Part shown: positions 1 to 7,083 of the stretch, in pieces
How the letters are laid out: each line of letters starts with the position of its first letter
How positions within the stretch are numbered: the first letter of the stretch is position 1
Notes under the pieces: model-generated
Told to the model about the DNA's origin: nothing
What the model saw: the letters and a program-made list of their open reading frames with translations, nothing else
Databases searched by the model: none
Source of the DNA: Mycolicibacterium canariasense
GTDB taxonomy: Bacteria > Actinomycetota > Actinomycetes > Mycobacteriales > Mycobacteriaceae
Assembly: GCF_002101555.1 (NCBI RefSeq)
Contig: NZ_LQOL01000002.1
Span: forward strand, 1 to 48,763
Direction of reading: 5' to 3'
DNA: 48,763 bases
Made by a program: the position numbers and the translations under genes

Positions 1-981
1 CCCGCCAAGCCGCGTCGTCGGGGTCGCGTCCGCCGCGCAGCCGCCCTGCTCACGGTGCTGCTGCTGATCGTGCTGGCCGCCGGTGTCGCCGGTGCGGCCT
101 GGTTCGACACCACCCTGCAGCGGGTGCCGGCGCTGGCCAACTACCCCGACCGCCCGGCGCCGGGCAAAGGTGTCACGTGGCTGCTCGTCGGCTCGGACAG
201 CAGGCAGCACCTCTCGCCCGAACAGCAGGCTGAGCTGGCCACCGGCGGTGACGTGGGCAACGGCCGGACCGACACCATCCTGCTGGTCCACATCGGCGGA
301 TTCGGCTCGGGCGTGCCGACCACGATGGTGTCGCTGCCGCGCGACTCCTACGTCGACATTCCCGGGCACGGCCAGGACAAGATCAACGCCGCCTTCGCCA
401 TCGGCGGCGCACCACTGCTCGCGCAGACGGTGGAACAGGCCACCGGCCTGCGGCTGGACCACTACGCCGAGGTCGGCTTCGACGGTTTCGCCGAACTCGT
501 CGACGCCATCGGGGGCGTCACCATGTGCCCGGCCGAACCGATCACCGACCCCCTGGCCGGTATCGACCTCCCGGCCGGCTGCCAGGAACTCGACGGCCGC
601 AACGCCCTGGGCTTCGTGCGCTCGCGCGCCACGCCGCGCGCGGACCTGGACCGGATGCTCAACCAGCGGGCCTTCATGTCGGCGCTGCTGCACCGGGCCG
701 CCGGCCCGGAGGTGCTGCTGAATCCGCTGCGGTGGTACCCGATGGTCCACGCCGTCGGCAGCGCACTCACGGTGGATCAGGGTGGGCATGTCTGGGACCT
801 GGCCAGATTGGGGTGGGCGCTGCACGGTGACACCGTGACGACGACGGTGCCCATCGGGGAATTCACCAGCAGTGACTCCGGCGCGGTGGTGGTCTGGGAC
901 AGCGATGCCGCCGGCCGGTTGTTCGCCGCACTCGCCGCCGACACTGCGGTTCCCGCGGATGTACTGAACCTGGGATCCTGA
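1..981 (+). CDS. LytR-CpsA-Psr (LCP) family protein, 5' truncated by window edge
   Basis: The frame is open from base 1, so the N-terminus lies outside the window. The visible part starts with an Arg/Lys-rich cytoplasmic tail, then one membrane segment (roughly bases 46-105) and an extracytoplasmic LCP domain. LCP hallmarks are visible: GSDSR, GRTDTILL, the SLPRDSYV block with DKINAAF, and a late FVRSR followed by DLDRMLNQ. Known LCP proteins use these Arg/Asp residues to bind the pyrophosphate of a polyprenyl-linked substrate and transfer glycopolymers to peptidoglycan; in mycobacteria they join arabinogalactan to the wall. Its place just before bfrB matches the LytR-family gene Rv3840. A GTG at 55 is a possible internal start, but the basic residues before it look like a genuine N-terminal tail. 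Confidence 0.85.
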   Translation, partial: PAKPRRRGRVRRAAALLTVLLLIVLAAGVAGAAWFDTTLQRVPALANYPDRPAPGKGVTWLLVGSDSRQHLSPEQQAELATGGDVGNGRTDTILLVHIGGFGSGVPTTMVSLPRDSYVDIPGHGQDKINAAFAIGGAPLLAQTVEQATGLRLDHYAEVGFDGFAELVDAIGGVTMCPAEPITDPLAGIDLPAGCQELDGRNALGFVRSRATPRADLDRMLNQRAFMSALLHRAAGPEVLLNPLRWYPMVHAVGSALTVDQGGHVWDLARLGWALHGDTVTTTVPIGEFTSSDSGAVVVWDSDAAGRLFAALAADTAVPADVLNLGS

Positions 982-1019
982 CCGCACAGCAAACTTTTTG
1001 ATGCGCCAGTAGAGAGGTG

Positions 1020-1040
1020 TAACTGGAGTCACTCCAGTTA
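1020..1040. promoter_or_regulatory. Perfect 21-bp palindrome upstream of bfrB
   Basis: TAACTGGAGT and ACTCCAGTTA form perfect 10-bp arms around a single central C. The last three bases are also the start of the iron box at 1038-1056. There is no T-run, so an operator is more likely than a terminator for the LCP gene. The TGGAGT/ACTCCA core resembles operators of MerR-family metal regulators, but no such regulator gene lies in the window. Confidence 0.55.
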
Positions 1041-1056
1041 GGAAACGCTAACCTCC
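1038..1056 (+). promoter_or_regulatory. Probable IdeR iron box of bfrB
   Basis: TTAGGAAACGCTAACCTCC matches the mycobacterial IdeR consensus (TTAGGTTAGSCTAACCTAA) at 14 of 19 positions, including TTAGG and GCTAACCT. A weaker copy (11 of 19) follows 20 bp later at 1058-1076. IdeR is known to activate M. tuberculosis bfrB by binding tandem boxes upstream of the promoter, and the position here (about 50-65 bp before the start codon) fits activation. Confidence 0.7.
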
Positions 1057-1072
1057 GTAAGGGTCACCTTCG

Positions 1073-1100
1073 CTGACAGGGCCTCTGACCTGCGTTATTG
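1073..1100 (+). promoter_or_regulatory. Possible bfrB promoter, leaderless-type
   Basis: CTGACA (1073-1078) is followed after 16 bp by TTATTG (1095-1100). Transcription would then begin within a few bases of the ATG codons at 1103 and 1109. No Shine-Dalgarno sequence precedes either ATG, which agrees with leaderless translation, common in mycobacteria. Assigned by eye only. Confidence 0.4.
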
Positions 1101-1102
1101 TC

Positions 1103-1654
1103 ATGACCATGACCGACGCGACCGCTCTCGACACCAAATTCAACACCCTCCTGCGTGAGCAGATCCGGGCCGAATTCACCGCGTCGCAGCAATACATCGC
1201 CATTGCCGTGTACTGCGATGGATCCGATCTGCCGCAGCTGGCCGCGCACTTCTACGCCCAGTCGGTGGAGGAGCGCAACCACGCCATGATGCTGGTCCAG
1301 TACCTGCTCGATCGTGACCTGGACATCGAGATCCCCGGCATCGATGCCGTGCACAACTCCTTCGAAAGCCCCGCGCAGGCGCTGCGGCTGGCGCTGGAGC
1401 AGGAGCGCACCGTCACCGAGCAGATCACCCGGCTGGCCAGCGTCGCCCGGGAAGAGGGCGACTATCTCGGCGAGCAGTACATGCAGTGGTTCCTCAAGGA
1501 GCAGGTCGAGGAGGTGGCGACCATGACGTCTCTGGTGCGGATCGCCGAGCGCGCCGGAGCCAACCTGTTCCACCTGGAGGACTTCGTCGCCCGTGAACTC
1601 GCGCGCGGCGCCGCCGACCCGAGCGCGCCCAAGGCCGCCGGCGGCAACCTCTAG
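1103..1654 (+). CDS. bfrB: Ferritin BfrB
   Basis: This is a 183-residue ferritin that oxidises Fe(II) and stores it as a mineral inside a 24-mer shell in the cytoplasm. Ferroxidase ligands are visible as E24 and the E57-x-x-H60 pair in EERNH, and EQYMQWFLKEQVEE supplies the later acidic ligands. Length and the GANLFHLEDFVARE region agree closely with M. tuberculosis BfrB (181 aa). There is no heme-binding Met of the bacterioferritin type, so it is ferritin rather than BfrA. ATG 1109 is an equally good start, given the missing ribosome site. An IdeR-like box upstream suggests iron-dependent activation. Its stop codon overlaps that of the convergent phosphodiesterase gene by 4 bp. Confidence 0.95.
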   Translation: MTMTDATALDTKFNTLLREQIRAEFTASQQYIAIAVYCDGSDLPQLAAHFYAQSVEERNHAMMLVQYLLDRDLDIEIPGIDAVHNSFESPAQALRLALEQERTVTEQITRLASVAREEGDYLGEQYMQWFLKEQVEEVATMTSLVRIAERAGANLFHLEDFVARELARGAADPSAPKAAGGNL

Positions 1655-2517
1655 TCCCGGCCCACCCCGGTCAGACCGTTCTGCAGCCAGTCCTTGGTGC
1701 GGCCGGGGTGATTGGTGGCGACCCAGCCCACCCCGACGTCCCGGCAGTACCGCACGTCCTCGTAGTGGTCGACGGTCCAGCAGTACAGGGCGCGGCCCTG
1801 GGCGGCGGCACGGTCGACGAGTTCGGGGTGCTCCCGCAAGGTGGCGATCGACGGCCCGACGGCGGTGGCGCCCACCGTCGTGGCGGCGCTGCCGCCGAGG
1901 TAGCGCGATGTCTCCCCCAGCAGCACGGTGGGCAGCATCGGCGCCGCCCGCCGGATCCGCCACACCGCCGCGGCGGAGAACGACATCACCACTGCTCTGG
2001 CCAGGTCGGCCGAGGCCGGTGCCGCAATGCCGTACCGGTGCAGCACCGCCAGCACCTTGCTCTCCACCAGCGCGCCGTAGCGCACCGGGTGTTTGGTCTC
2101 GATGAACAGCTTGACCGGCCGTTTCCAGTCGAGCACCAACGTGATCAACGCGTCCAGCGTCAGCAGTCCGGTATCGCCGGTACCGCCGCTCTCACGCCAG
2201 CCGGTGTGCCAGGACCCGAAGTCGAGTTCGCGTAGCTGGGCCAAGGTCATCTCGCTGACCAGACCGGTGCCGTTCGAGGTGCGGTCGACGCGGCGATCGT
2301 GCACGCACACCAGGTGGCCGTCCCTGGTCAGCCGCACATCGCACTCGACGCCGTCGGTACCCTCCTGCAGCGCGAGCTCGTAGGCGGCCAGGGTGTGCTC
2401 GGGGCGCTCGGCCGACGCGCCGCGGTGCGCGACGACGAAGGGGTGACGTTCGGCCGCCGGTCCCGCTGTCGGTTCCGATCTGGCCGGCCCAGTGGCGCCG
2501 GCGTCGCCCGCGGTCAT
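1651..2517 (-). CDS. glpQ1: Glycerophosphodiester phosphodiesterase, GlpQ1-like
   Basis: A 288-residue GDPD-family TIM barrel. It should hydrolyse glycerophosphodiesters to glycerol-3-phosphate and an alcohol. The family signature is clear: AHRGASAERPEHT near the N-terminus (catalytic His, Glu), then ECDVRLTRDG and VCVHD (metal-binding Glu/Asp and second catalytic His), and FIETK further on. Start chosen at ATG 2517 because it lies 4 bp after the stop of the preceding membrane-protein gene, suggesting coupling; an upstream in-frame start at 2553 would overlap that gene. No obvious signal peptide, so probably cytoplasmic. Position next to bfrB matches Rv3842c. Confidence 0.88.
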   Translation of the reverse strand: MTAGDAGATGPARSEPTAGPAAERHPFVVAHRGASAERPEHTLAAYELALQEGTDGVECDVRLTRDGHLVCVHDRRVDRTSNGTGLVSEMTLAQLRELDFGSWHTGWRESGGTGDTGLLTLDALITLVLDWKRPVKLFIETKHPVRYGALVESKVLAVLHRYGIAAPASADLARAVVMSFSAAAVWRIRRAAPMLPTVLLGETSRYLGGSAATTVGATAVGPSIATLREHPELVDRAAAQGRALYCWTVDHYEDVRYCRDVGVGWVATNHPGRTKDWLQNGLTGVGRD

Positions 2518-2521
2518 ATGG

Positions 2522-3586
2522 CTATGCTGCCGGGTTTTGGTCTTCGGTCTCAACCGCTGGCGCGGAATCGGTCTCGTGGACCGCGGATTCCCCGTCCTGC
2601 GGGCCGGTGGCCACCATCACCCAGCGTTTGACGGGCCGGTCGACCGGCCTGCTCTCGAAGCCCTGGAAGACCTGCAGCACCAGCACGACGGCGGCCAGCG
2701 CAAGCAGATAGGCGATCGTGGTGGTCACCGTGTTGTTGGCGATGCCCTGCGCGTCGCTGACAAAGCTCGTCGCGATGGACATCACCGAGACCGCCGTGCT
2801 GAAAACCCAGGTGATCCACCACGCCGTGATCCGCAGCCCCGTGCGGCCCTCCGCGCGGGCCAGCTCGATGAGAAACACCGGCGCCCAGAACAGGTTGACC
2901 AGCGGCACCAGGCAGCCCGCCCACAACTGCCATTTCGACCGCGGATCGTCTCGACCGTTGTGCGCGAACACGCCGGCCCGGCGGGCGATCAGCCAATTGG
3001 TCAGCACCACGGCGGTCACGATCACGCCGAACAGCGCCAGCGCGCTGGCAGCCACTCCGACCCAGGTCACCACCCCGGCCAGCACGGGGTTCAGCAGCAC
3101 GGACCGATTGATCAGCAGCAGGGCATAACGCAGGATGTGCATCACCGCGGCGAAGCCCAACAAGGCCATCGTGGTGACCAGCGTGGCCCGGACCATGGTC
3201 GCCGACGGACCGCGACGCGCCTCGGCGTCGACGGCGGCGCCCGGGGCGTAGTCACCGGGCGGGCCGTACAGGCTCCAGCGCGGGATGCTCGCGTAGCGCG
3301 GCGTGGGCCCCAGCGGGCGACGCTGACGCCGGGGCGGGGGCGCCGCACCGGGGCGCACGGCGATCCATTTGAACCCTTGTGGCAGCGGGCCGGGCTGTGG
3401 ACGGGCGGGCGGCCGGCTCGGCGCGCCGGCCGGTGGTCGCCACCTCGGATCAGGGCCACCCGGCTGCGGCGGGACAGGCGGCAACACGCCGGGGGCCAGC
3501 AGCGTGCCCCGGCACCGCGGGCACCAGACCCGCTGGCGATCGCGGACGTTCCACCGCGTCCCGCACTGGGCGCAGACCTGAATCAC
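2522..3586 (-). CDS. Zinc-ribbon, multi-pass membrane protein with DUF4328-like domain
   Basis: A 354-residue protein starting at GTG. Two CxxC pairs (C5/C8 and C22/C25) form a zinc-ribbon at the N-terminus. A Pro/Arg-rich low-complexity linker follows (about residues 35-110), then roughly six hydrophobic segments between residues 130 and 310, and a polar acidic tail. The W-Q-L-W-A-G-C and PLVNLFWAP stretch is typical of DUF4328 proteins. The biochemical role is unknown. It corresponds in place to Rv3843c and is probably co-transcribed with the phosphodiesterase gene just after it. Confidence 0.8.
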   Translation of the reverse strand: MIQVCAQCGTRWNVRDRQRVWCPRCRGTLLAPGVLPPVPPQPGGPDPRWRPPAGAPSRPPARPQPGPLPQGFKWIAVRPGAAPPPRRQRRPLGPTPRYASIPRWSLYGPPGDYAPGAAVDAEARRGPSATMVRATLVTTMALLGFAAVMHILRYALLLINRSVLLNPVLAGVVTWVGVAASALALFGVIVTAVVLTNWLIARRAGVFAHNGRDDPRSKWQLWAGCLVPLVNLFWAPVFLIELARAEGRTGLRITAWWITWVFSTAVSVMSIATSFVSDAQGIANNTVTTTIAYLLALAAVVLVLQVFQGFESRPVDRPVKRWVMVATGPQDGESAVHETDSAPAVETEDQNPAA

Positions 3587-3606
3587 CGGTCCAGCCTACG
3601 GCGTGT

Positions 3607-3948
3607 TCAGACCGTGCCCGCGGCGCCGCCGTCGGTGGTCACCGGCCGTCCGGCCTGCACCCACGCCAGCATGCCGCCGGTCACGTTGATGGGTTCGAAA
3701 CCTTCCCTGGCCAGGTACTGGGCCACCCGCAGGGACCGCCCGCCGGCATGGCAGACAACGTAGAGCGTCGCGTCGCGGTCGATCTCGTCGATCCGCGCGG
3801 GCACGTCACCCATCGGAATGTGCTGCGCACCGGCGGCGTGGCCGCGCTGCCATTCGTCGTCCTCGCGGACGTCCAGCAGCACCACCGCGTCGCCGAAATC
3901 CACGGGGACGTCCTTCACATCGGCATGGGCCACGTCACTGTCAGACAT
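3607..3948 (-). CDS. Single-domain rhodanese
   Basis: A 113-residue rhodanese domain with LLDVRE, the GHAAGAQHIP block and the active-site loop CHAGGRS, whose Cys is residue 66. Proteins of this class carry a persulfide on that Cys and move sulfane sulfur to acceptors; the acceptor here is unknown. The protein is cytoplasmic. The start at 3948 follows the typical family N-terminus; an ATG at 3984 would add 12 residues without similarity. Neither has a good ribosome site. Confidence 0.88.
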   Translation of the reverse strand: MSDSDVAHADVKDVPVDFGDAVVLLDVREDDEWQRGHAAGAQHIPMGDVPARIDEIDRDATLYVVCHAGGRSLRVAQYLAREGFEPINVTGGMLAWVQAGRPVTTDGGAAGTV

Positions 3949-4423
3949 GAGCAGACATTGTGGTCGGTCCCGCTGGGTGGGCAAGGCGTCGGGTCATGGA
4001 CTCCATGCTGGCACGGGTCCGGGGGCCGCGGCGTCGGTTCGACGGTCGCACGGACGGTCATCGAACGTGACAGCAATGATTCGGCTATCCACAGTTTCCA
4101 CAGGTTCATCCACAGGCACCGGGTGCCACCGCACCGCCGCACGCACGCCTCTCCGCGGTCTGGCTGTGGATAACCTGAGCCCGCAGCGGCGCTGTCATCA
4201 ACAAGTCCGGGCCGCGCCGAGCGAAAAAGGTTGCTCAGCTAACTTTCGCCGAAAATCGGGCGGGCCGGGGTGGTTCCCGCCGCCGCCCACTTTCAAACGT
4301 GCCGGGCCGGTGCGACGGCCGGATTTCCCGCCGGACAGCTAAGGGTTTATGATCACCGTCACTACAGCCGTGTGACAGATCTCACTGGGGGATGTTTCGA
4401 ATCGTGCAGGTCAGGAGCTTGTG
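3949..4423. other. Intergenic region without a convincing gene
   Basis: About 475 bp between the rhodanese gene and the small ORF at 4424. Frames open here are arginine-rich GC artefacts. The notable content is the DnaA-box cluster (4085-4173). The promoter of the small gene at 4424 probably lies in the AT-richer 4340-4400 part, but no clear -35/-10 pair could be fixed. Confidence 0.6.
4085..4173. promoter_or_regulatory. Cluster of four DnaA-box-like 9-mers
   Basis: On the plus strand CTATCCACA (4085-4093), GTTTCCACA (4094-4102) and TCATCCACA (4106-4114) lie almost back to back. TGTGGATAA (4165-4173) is the reverse complement of TTATCCACA, the perfect DnaA box. Mycobacterial oriC uses TT(G/C)TCCACA-type boxes. 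There is no dnaA or dnaN nearby, so this is not the origin itself. It could be a DnaA-titrating or replication-control site, or make DnaA a regulator of the flanking genes. Confidence 0.5.
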
Positions 4424-4579
4424 ATGGCAGCGCACTCAATGGGCCACGGATCGGCCGTGCCGCAGTCGGACTGGCAGGGTACGTCGCGGATGTACGGCAA
4501 CCAGGCCATGGCGTGCCTGCGCGCCGGCGTCATCGCCCTCGTCCTGCTCGCCGTACTCGCACTCATCGTCTTGACCTGA
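4424..4579 (+). CDS. Small 51-residue membrane protein upstream of sodA
   Basis: ATG 4424 is preceded by a good AGGAG (4413-4417) and opens a 51-codon frame ending in TGA at 4577-4579. The first 30 residues are polar with several Met, Gln and Gly, including HSMGHGSA. The last 20 are a clean hydrophobic segment running to the C-terminus (AGVIALVLLAVLALIVLT). This is the layout of a tail-anchored single-span peptide with the N-terminus in the cytoplasm. A GTG at 4421 is an alternative start. I do not recognise a family. A hairpin at 4613-4633 follows, separating it from sodA. Confidence 0.6.
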   Translation: MAAHSMGHGSAVPQSDWQGTSRMYGNQAMACLRAGVIALVLLAVLALIVLT

Positions 4580-4612
4580 GTTATCGACCTGACCCGAACG
4601 AGTTTTATTCCC

Positions 4613-4633
4613 CGTGTGCGCTAACGGCACACG
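4613..4633. terminator. Hairpin between small membrane ORF and sodA
   Basis: CGTGTGC (4613-4619) pairs perfectly with GCACACG (4627-4633) around a 7-nt loop. No strong T-run follows. It may end transcription of the 51-codon gene or form part of the long sodA leader. Confidence 0.4.
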
Positions 4634-4766
4634 TCCTTGCGGTGTCAGCTGTGATCGGGCAAGGATGGTGTCGAGCTTGTTGTCGAGATTTCCGACGCCG
4701 AACTCCGCCGCGATCCACCCGACGCGGCCCGCATGACCGCGGATCACATGACTAGGAAGGAAGCCA

Positions 4767-5390
4767 GTGGCTGAATACACCCTCCCGGAGCTTGATTACG
4801 ACTACAGCGCCCTGGAACCCCACATTTCCGGACAGATCAACGAGATCCACCACACCAAGCATCACGCCACCTACGTCAAGGGCCTGAACGACGCGCTGGC
4901 CAAGCTTGAGGAAGCCCGCGCCAACGGCGACCAGTCGGCCATCTTCCTGAACGAGAAGAACCTGGCGTTCCACCTCGGCGGGCACGTCAACCACAGCATC
5001 TGGTGGAAGAACCTCTCCCCCAACGGTGGCGACAAGCCCACCGGTGAGCTCGCGCAGGCGATCGACGACCAGTTCGGTTCGTTCGACAAGTTCCGCGCGC
5101 AGTTCACCGCCGCGGCCAACGGCTTGCAGGGCTCCGGCTGGGCGGTGCTCGGCTACGACAGCCTCGGGGATCGGCTGCTGACCTTCCAGCTGTACGACCA
5201 GCAGGCCAACGTGCCGCTGGGCATCATCCCGCTGCTGCAGGTCGACATGTGGGAGCACGCCTACTACCTGCAGTACAAGAACGTGAAGGCCGACTACGTC
5301 ACCGCGTTCTGGAACGTCGTCAACTGGGCCGACGTCCAGGACCGGTTCGCCAAGGCCACCGCCAAGACCGCTGGCCTGATCTTCGGCTGA
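4767..5390 (+). CDS. sodA: Superoxide dismutase SodA, Mn-type by sequence
   Basis: A 207-residue Fe/Mn superoxide dismutase, the same length as M. tuberculosis SodA. It converts superoxide to hydrogen peroxide and oxygen. Metal ligands are H28, H76, D160 and H164 (DMWEHAYY). Residue 145 is Gln (YDQQ). In the M. tuberculosis iron enzyme this position is His, and the manganese enzyme of M. smegmatis has Gln, so Mn use is likely here. The GTG start at 4767 is fixed by AGGAAGGAAG just upstream. There is no signal peptide, although the M. tuberculosis homologue is exported by a SecA2-dependent route. A strong terminator follows at 5408-5454. Confidence 0.96.
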   Translation: MAEYTLPELDYDYSALEPHISGQINEIHHTKHHATYVKGLNDALAKLEEARANGDQSAIFLNEKNLAFHLGGHVNHSIWWKNLSPNGGDKPTGELAQAIDDQFGSFDKFRAQFTAAANGLQGSGWAVLGYDSLGDRLLTFQLYDQQANVPLGIIPLLQVDMWEHAYYLQYKNVKADYVTAFWNVVNWADVQDRFAKATAKTAGLIFG

Positions 5391-5407
5391 GCCGGCCGGC
5401 TCGCAGC

Positions 5408-5454
5408 ACGGGCCCCGCACGTCATCGCCTTTCCTGGCGACGTGCGGGGCCCGT
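5408..5454 (+). terminator. Strong terminator after sodA
   Basis: Left arm 5408-5423 and right arm 5439-5454 are perfect 16-bp complements (core GGGCCCCGCACGTC) with a 15-nt loop. It begins 18 bp after the sodA stop codon. The right arm is followed by TGCATT, with only a short T content, as is usual in mycobacteria. Confidence 0.8.
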
Positions 5455-5561
5455 TGCATTTGGCACTCGTGTCCTCTTGCGTGCTAGCCACTTCCTGCCT
5501 CATCCTTGGCAAATCGACCCACAGCAGTGTCGTCAGCATTCCAACACTGTCGGGAGGCCAG

Positions 5562-6095
5562 ATGGAGACCGGACCCCAACGTGCGGTGGAGATCGCCCCG
5601 TTCCATGCTCGTGGTTCTTTGAAGGGGTTTGTGGTTTCCGGCCGTTGGCCGGATTCGACCAAGGAGTGGGCCCAGTTGTTGATGGTGGCCGTGCGGGTGG
5701 CCTCCATGCCCGGATTGCTTTCCACCACAACCATATTCGGAGTCCGCGAGGAACTCCCCGAGCAACCCGCTCCCGGCACGGTCGGTCTGGTACTGGCAGA
5801 AGGCACCGTGGTAGGTGAATCCGCCATTCCCCCAGGCTTTTTCGCCGATCACCAACCGCCGGCCCTGATGATGCTGCATCCGCCTTCGGAGACGACGCCG
5901 TCGCTGCCCGAATGCACCGGCGCCGCTTCGGGTTGCGTGCTGTTGCCCGGGCTTCCGCATCTGGGCCTGGAACACCGGGCGGCCTGGGTGGAAGCCGAGT
6001 CCGACGGGACGGTCACGTCGATGGTCAGCCGCGTCGGCGTGGACCCCATCAGCCATCCGGACACCGCGATCCTTGCGATGCTGCTTGCCGCATAA
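5562..6095 (+). CDS. Conserved mycobacterial protein, Rv3847-like
   Basis: A 177-residue protein with no signal peptide or membrane span. ATG 5562 is chosen because GGGAGG lies 5-10 bp before it; in-frame codons further upstream read through the sodA terminator area and look non-coding. Length and position after sodA match Rv3847. The early SLKGFVVSGRWPDSTKEWAQ stretch and the repeated FG/LPGLPHLG turns give a soluble alpha/beta appearance, but I know no biochemical function for the family. Confidence 0.78.
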   Translation: METGPQRAVEIAPFHARGSLKGFVVSGRWPDSTKEWAQLLMVAVRVASMPGLLSTTTIFGVREELPEQPAPGTVGLVLAEGTVVGESAIPPGFFADHQPPALMMLHPPSETTPSLPECTGAASGCVLLPGLPHLGLEHRAAWVEAESDGTVTSMVSRVGVDPISHPDTAILAMLLAA

Positions 6096-6184
6096 CGCTT
6101 TTCGCATCGGGTAGCAAGAAAGTACGGGTACCCGAATCCGCCGGCAGGGGTGGCGCCGTTGCCGCGCAACGGTTATCGTCGGTG

Positions 6185-6360
6185 GCATCAGCGAAGGGGA
6201 GTAGCCCCCAATCGTCGTGTCGACATACTGGCAGCGCGCATCCGATGTGCGCAGGCCCGGCCGGCGAACCGCTCCTCGATCCTGGGGTGGTGGGCGAGAC
6301 CTTCGACCGAACGTCCGGAGACCATCAGCGCATGGTCGGCCGGCGCCGCGTCGAAAGGTC
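6185..6360 (+). ncRNA. Probable yybP-ykoY Mn2+ riboswitch controlling the GDT1-type exporter
   Basis: The leader has both conserved loop sequences expected of the yybP-ykoY class: GGGGAGTAG (6196-6204) and GGGCGAGACC (6292-6301). The class is known to bind Mn2+ between these loops and to turn on manganese exporters. The bases GACCTTCGAC (6298-6307), part of the second loop, can pair with GTCGAAAGGTC (6350-6360) apart from one bulged A; that stretch contains the ribosome site GAAAGG (6353-6358) of the exporter. A separate small hairpin GACCAT/ATGGTC lies at 6320-6337. Class and ligand are from family knowledge; the pairing is read from the sequence. Confidence 0.75.
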
Positions 6361-6366
6361 GCCCTC

Positions 6367-7083
6367 GTGCTCAGTGCCGCACTCGTCAGTCTCGGAGTGG
6401 TGTTCGTCGCCGAGTTGGGCGACAAGTCCCAGCTGATCACCATGACCTACGCCCTGCGGCATCGGTGGTGGGTGGTGCTCTCCGGCGTCGGTATCGCCGC
6501 CTTCCTGGTGCACGGACTGTCCGTCACCATCGGGCACTTCCTGGGCCTGTCACTGCCCGAGCGTCCCATCGCCTTCGCCGCGGCCATCGCCTTCCTGCTC
6601 TTCGCGGTGTGGACCTGGCGCGACAGCCGCGCCGCGGATGACGACACCGAGGATGTCCGGGTGGCCGAACCGCGGTTCATCGTGTTCGCGGTGGTGTCTT
6701 CGTTCGTGCTGGCCGAGCTCGGGGACAAGACGATGCTCGCCACGGTGGCGCTCGCCAGTGACCACAATTGGGCGGGCGTCTGGATCGGCGCGACGATCGG
6801 CATGGTGGCCGCCGACGGGGTGGCCATCGCCGCGGGAACGCTGCTGCATCGCCGGCTGCCCGAGCGCTTCCTGCACAGCATGGCCGCGGTGCTGTTCGCG
6901 CTGTTCGGCCTGTGGATCCTCTTCGACAACGCCCTGCATCTGCCATGGGTGGCCGCAGTGGTGACGGGCACGCTCGCGCTGAGTGCGCTGGGGACCGCGC
7001 TGGTCCGGTATCGGCGGTCCAAGGGCGGGTCCGCGGCGAGCGGTCCATCGACGGCACTGGATTCGTCGCCGGAATATCGCTGA
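6367..7083 (+). CDS. GDT1/TMEM165 family membrane transporter, probable Mn2+ exporter
   Basis: A 238-residue protein with two copies of the family motif E-L-G-D-K: AELGDKSQ near residue 16 and AELGDKTM in the second half. Each lies in the first helix of a three-helix repeat, giving six membrane spans. The central loop (DSRAADDDTEDVRVAE) is acidic. UPF0016/GDT1 proteins export Mn2+ or Ca2+ in exchange for protons. GTG 6367 is chosen because GAAAGG lies 8 bp upstream. The open frame extends back to 6217, but that part encodes an arginine-rich stretch lying inside the riboswitch. Control by the riboswitch supports manganese as the substrate. It fits the place of Rv3848. Confidence 0.85.
   Translation: MLSAALVSLGVVFVAELGDKSQLITMTYALRHRWWVVLSGVGIAAFLVHGLSVTIGHFLGLSLPERPIAFAAAIAFLLFAVWTWRDSRAADDDTEDVRVAEPRFIVFAVVSSFVLAELGDKTMLATVALASDHNWAGVWIGATIGMVAADGVAIAAGTLLHRRLPERFLHSMAAVLFALFGLWILFDNALHLPWVAAVVTGTLALSALGTALVRYRRSKGGSAASGPSTALDSSPEYR

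Noticed and set aside
6217..6366. N-terminal extension of the GDT1 exporter from ATG 6217
   Set aside because: The residues are Arg/Pro-rich without similarity, and the bases form the conserved part of the riboswitch. GTG 6367 has its own ribosome site.
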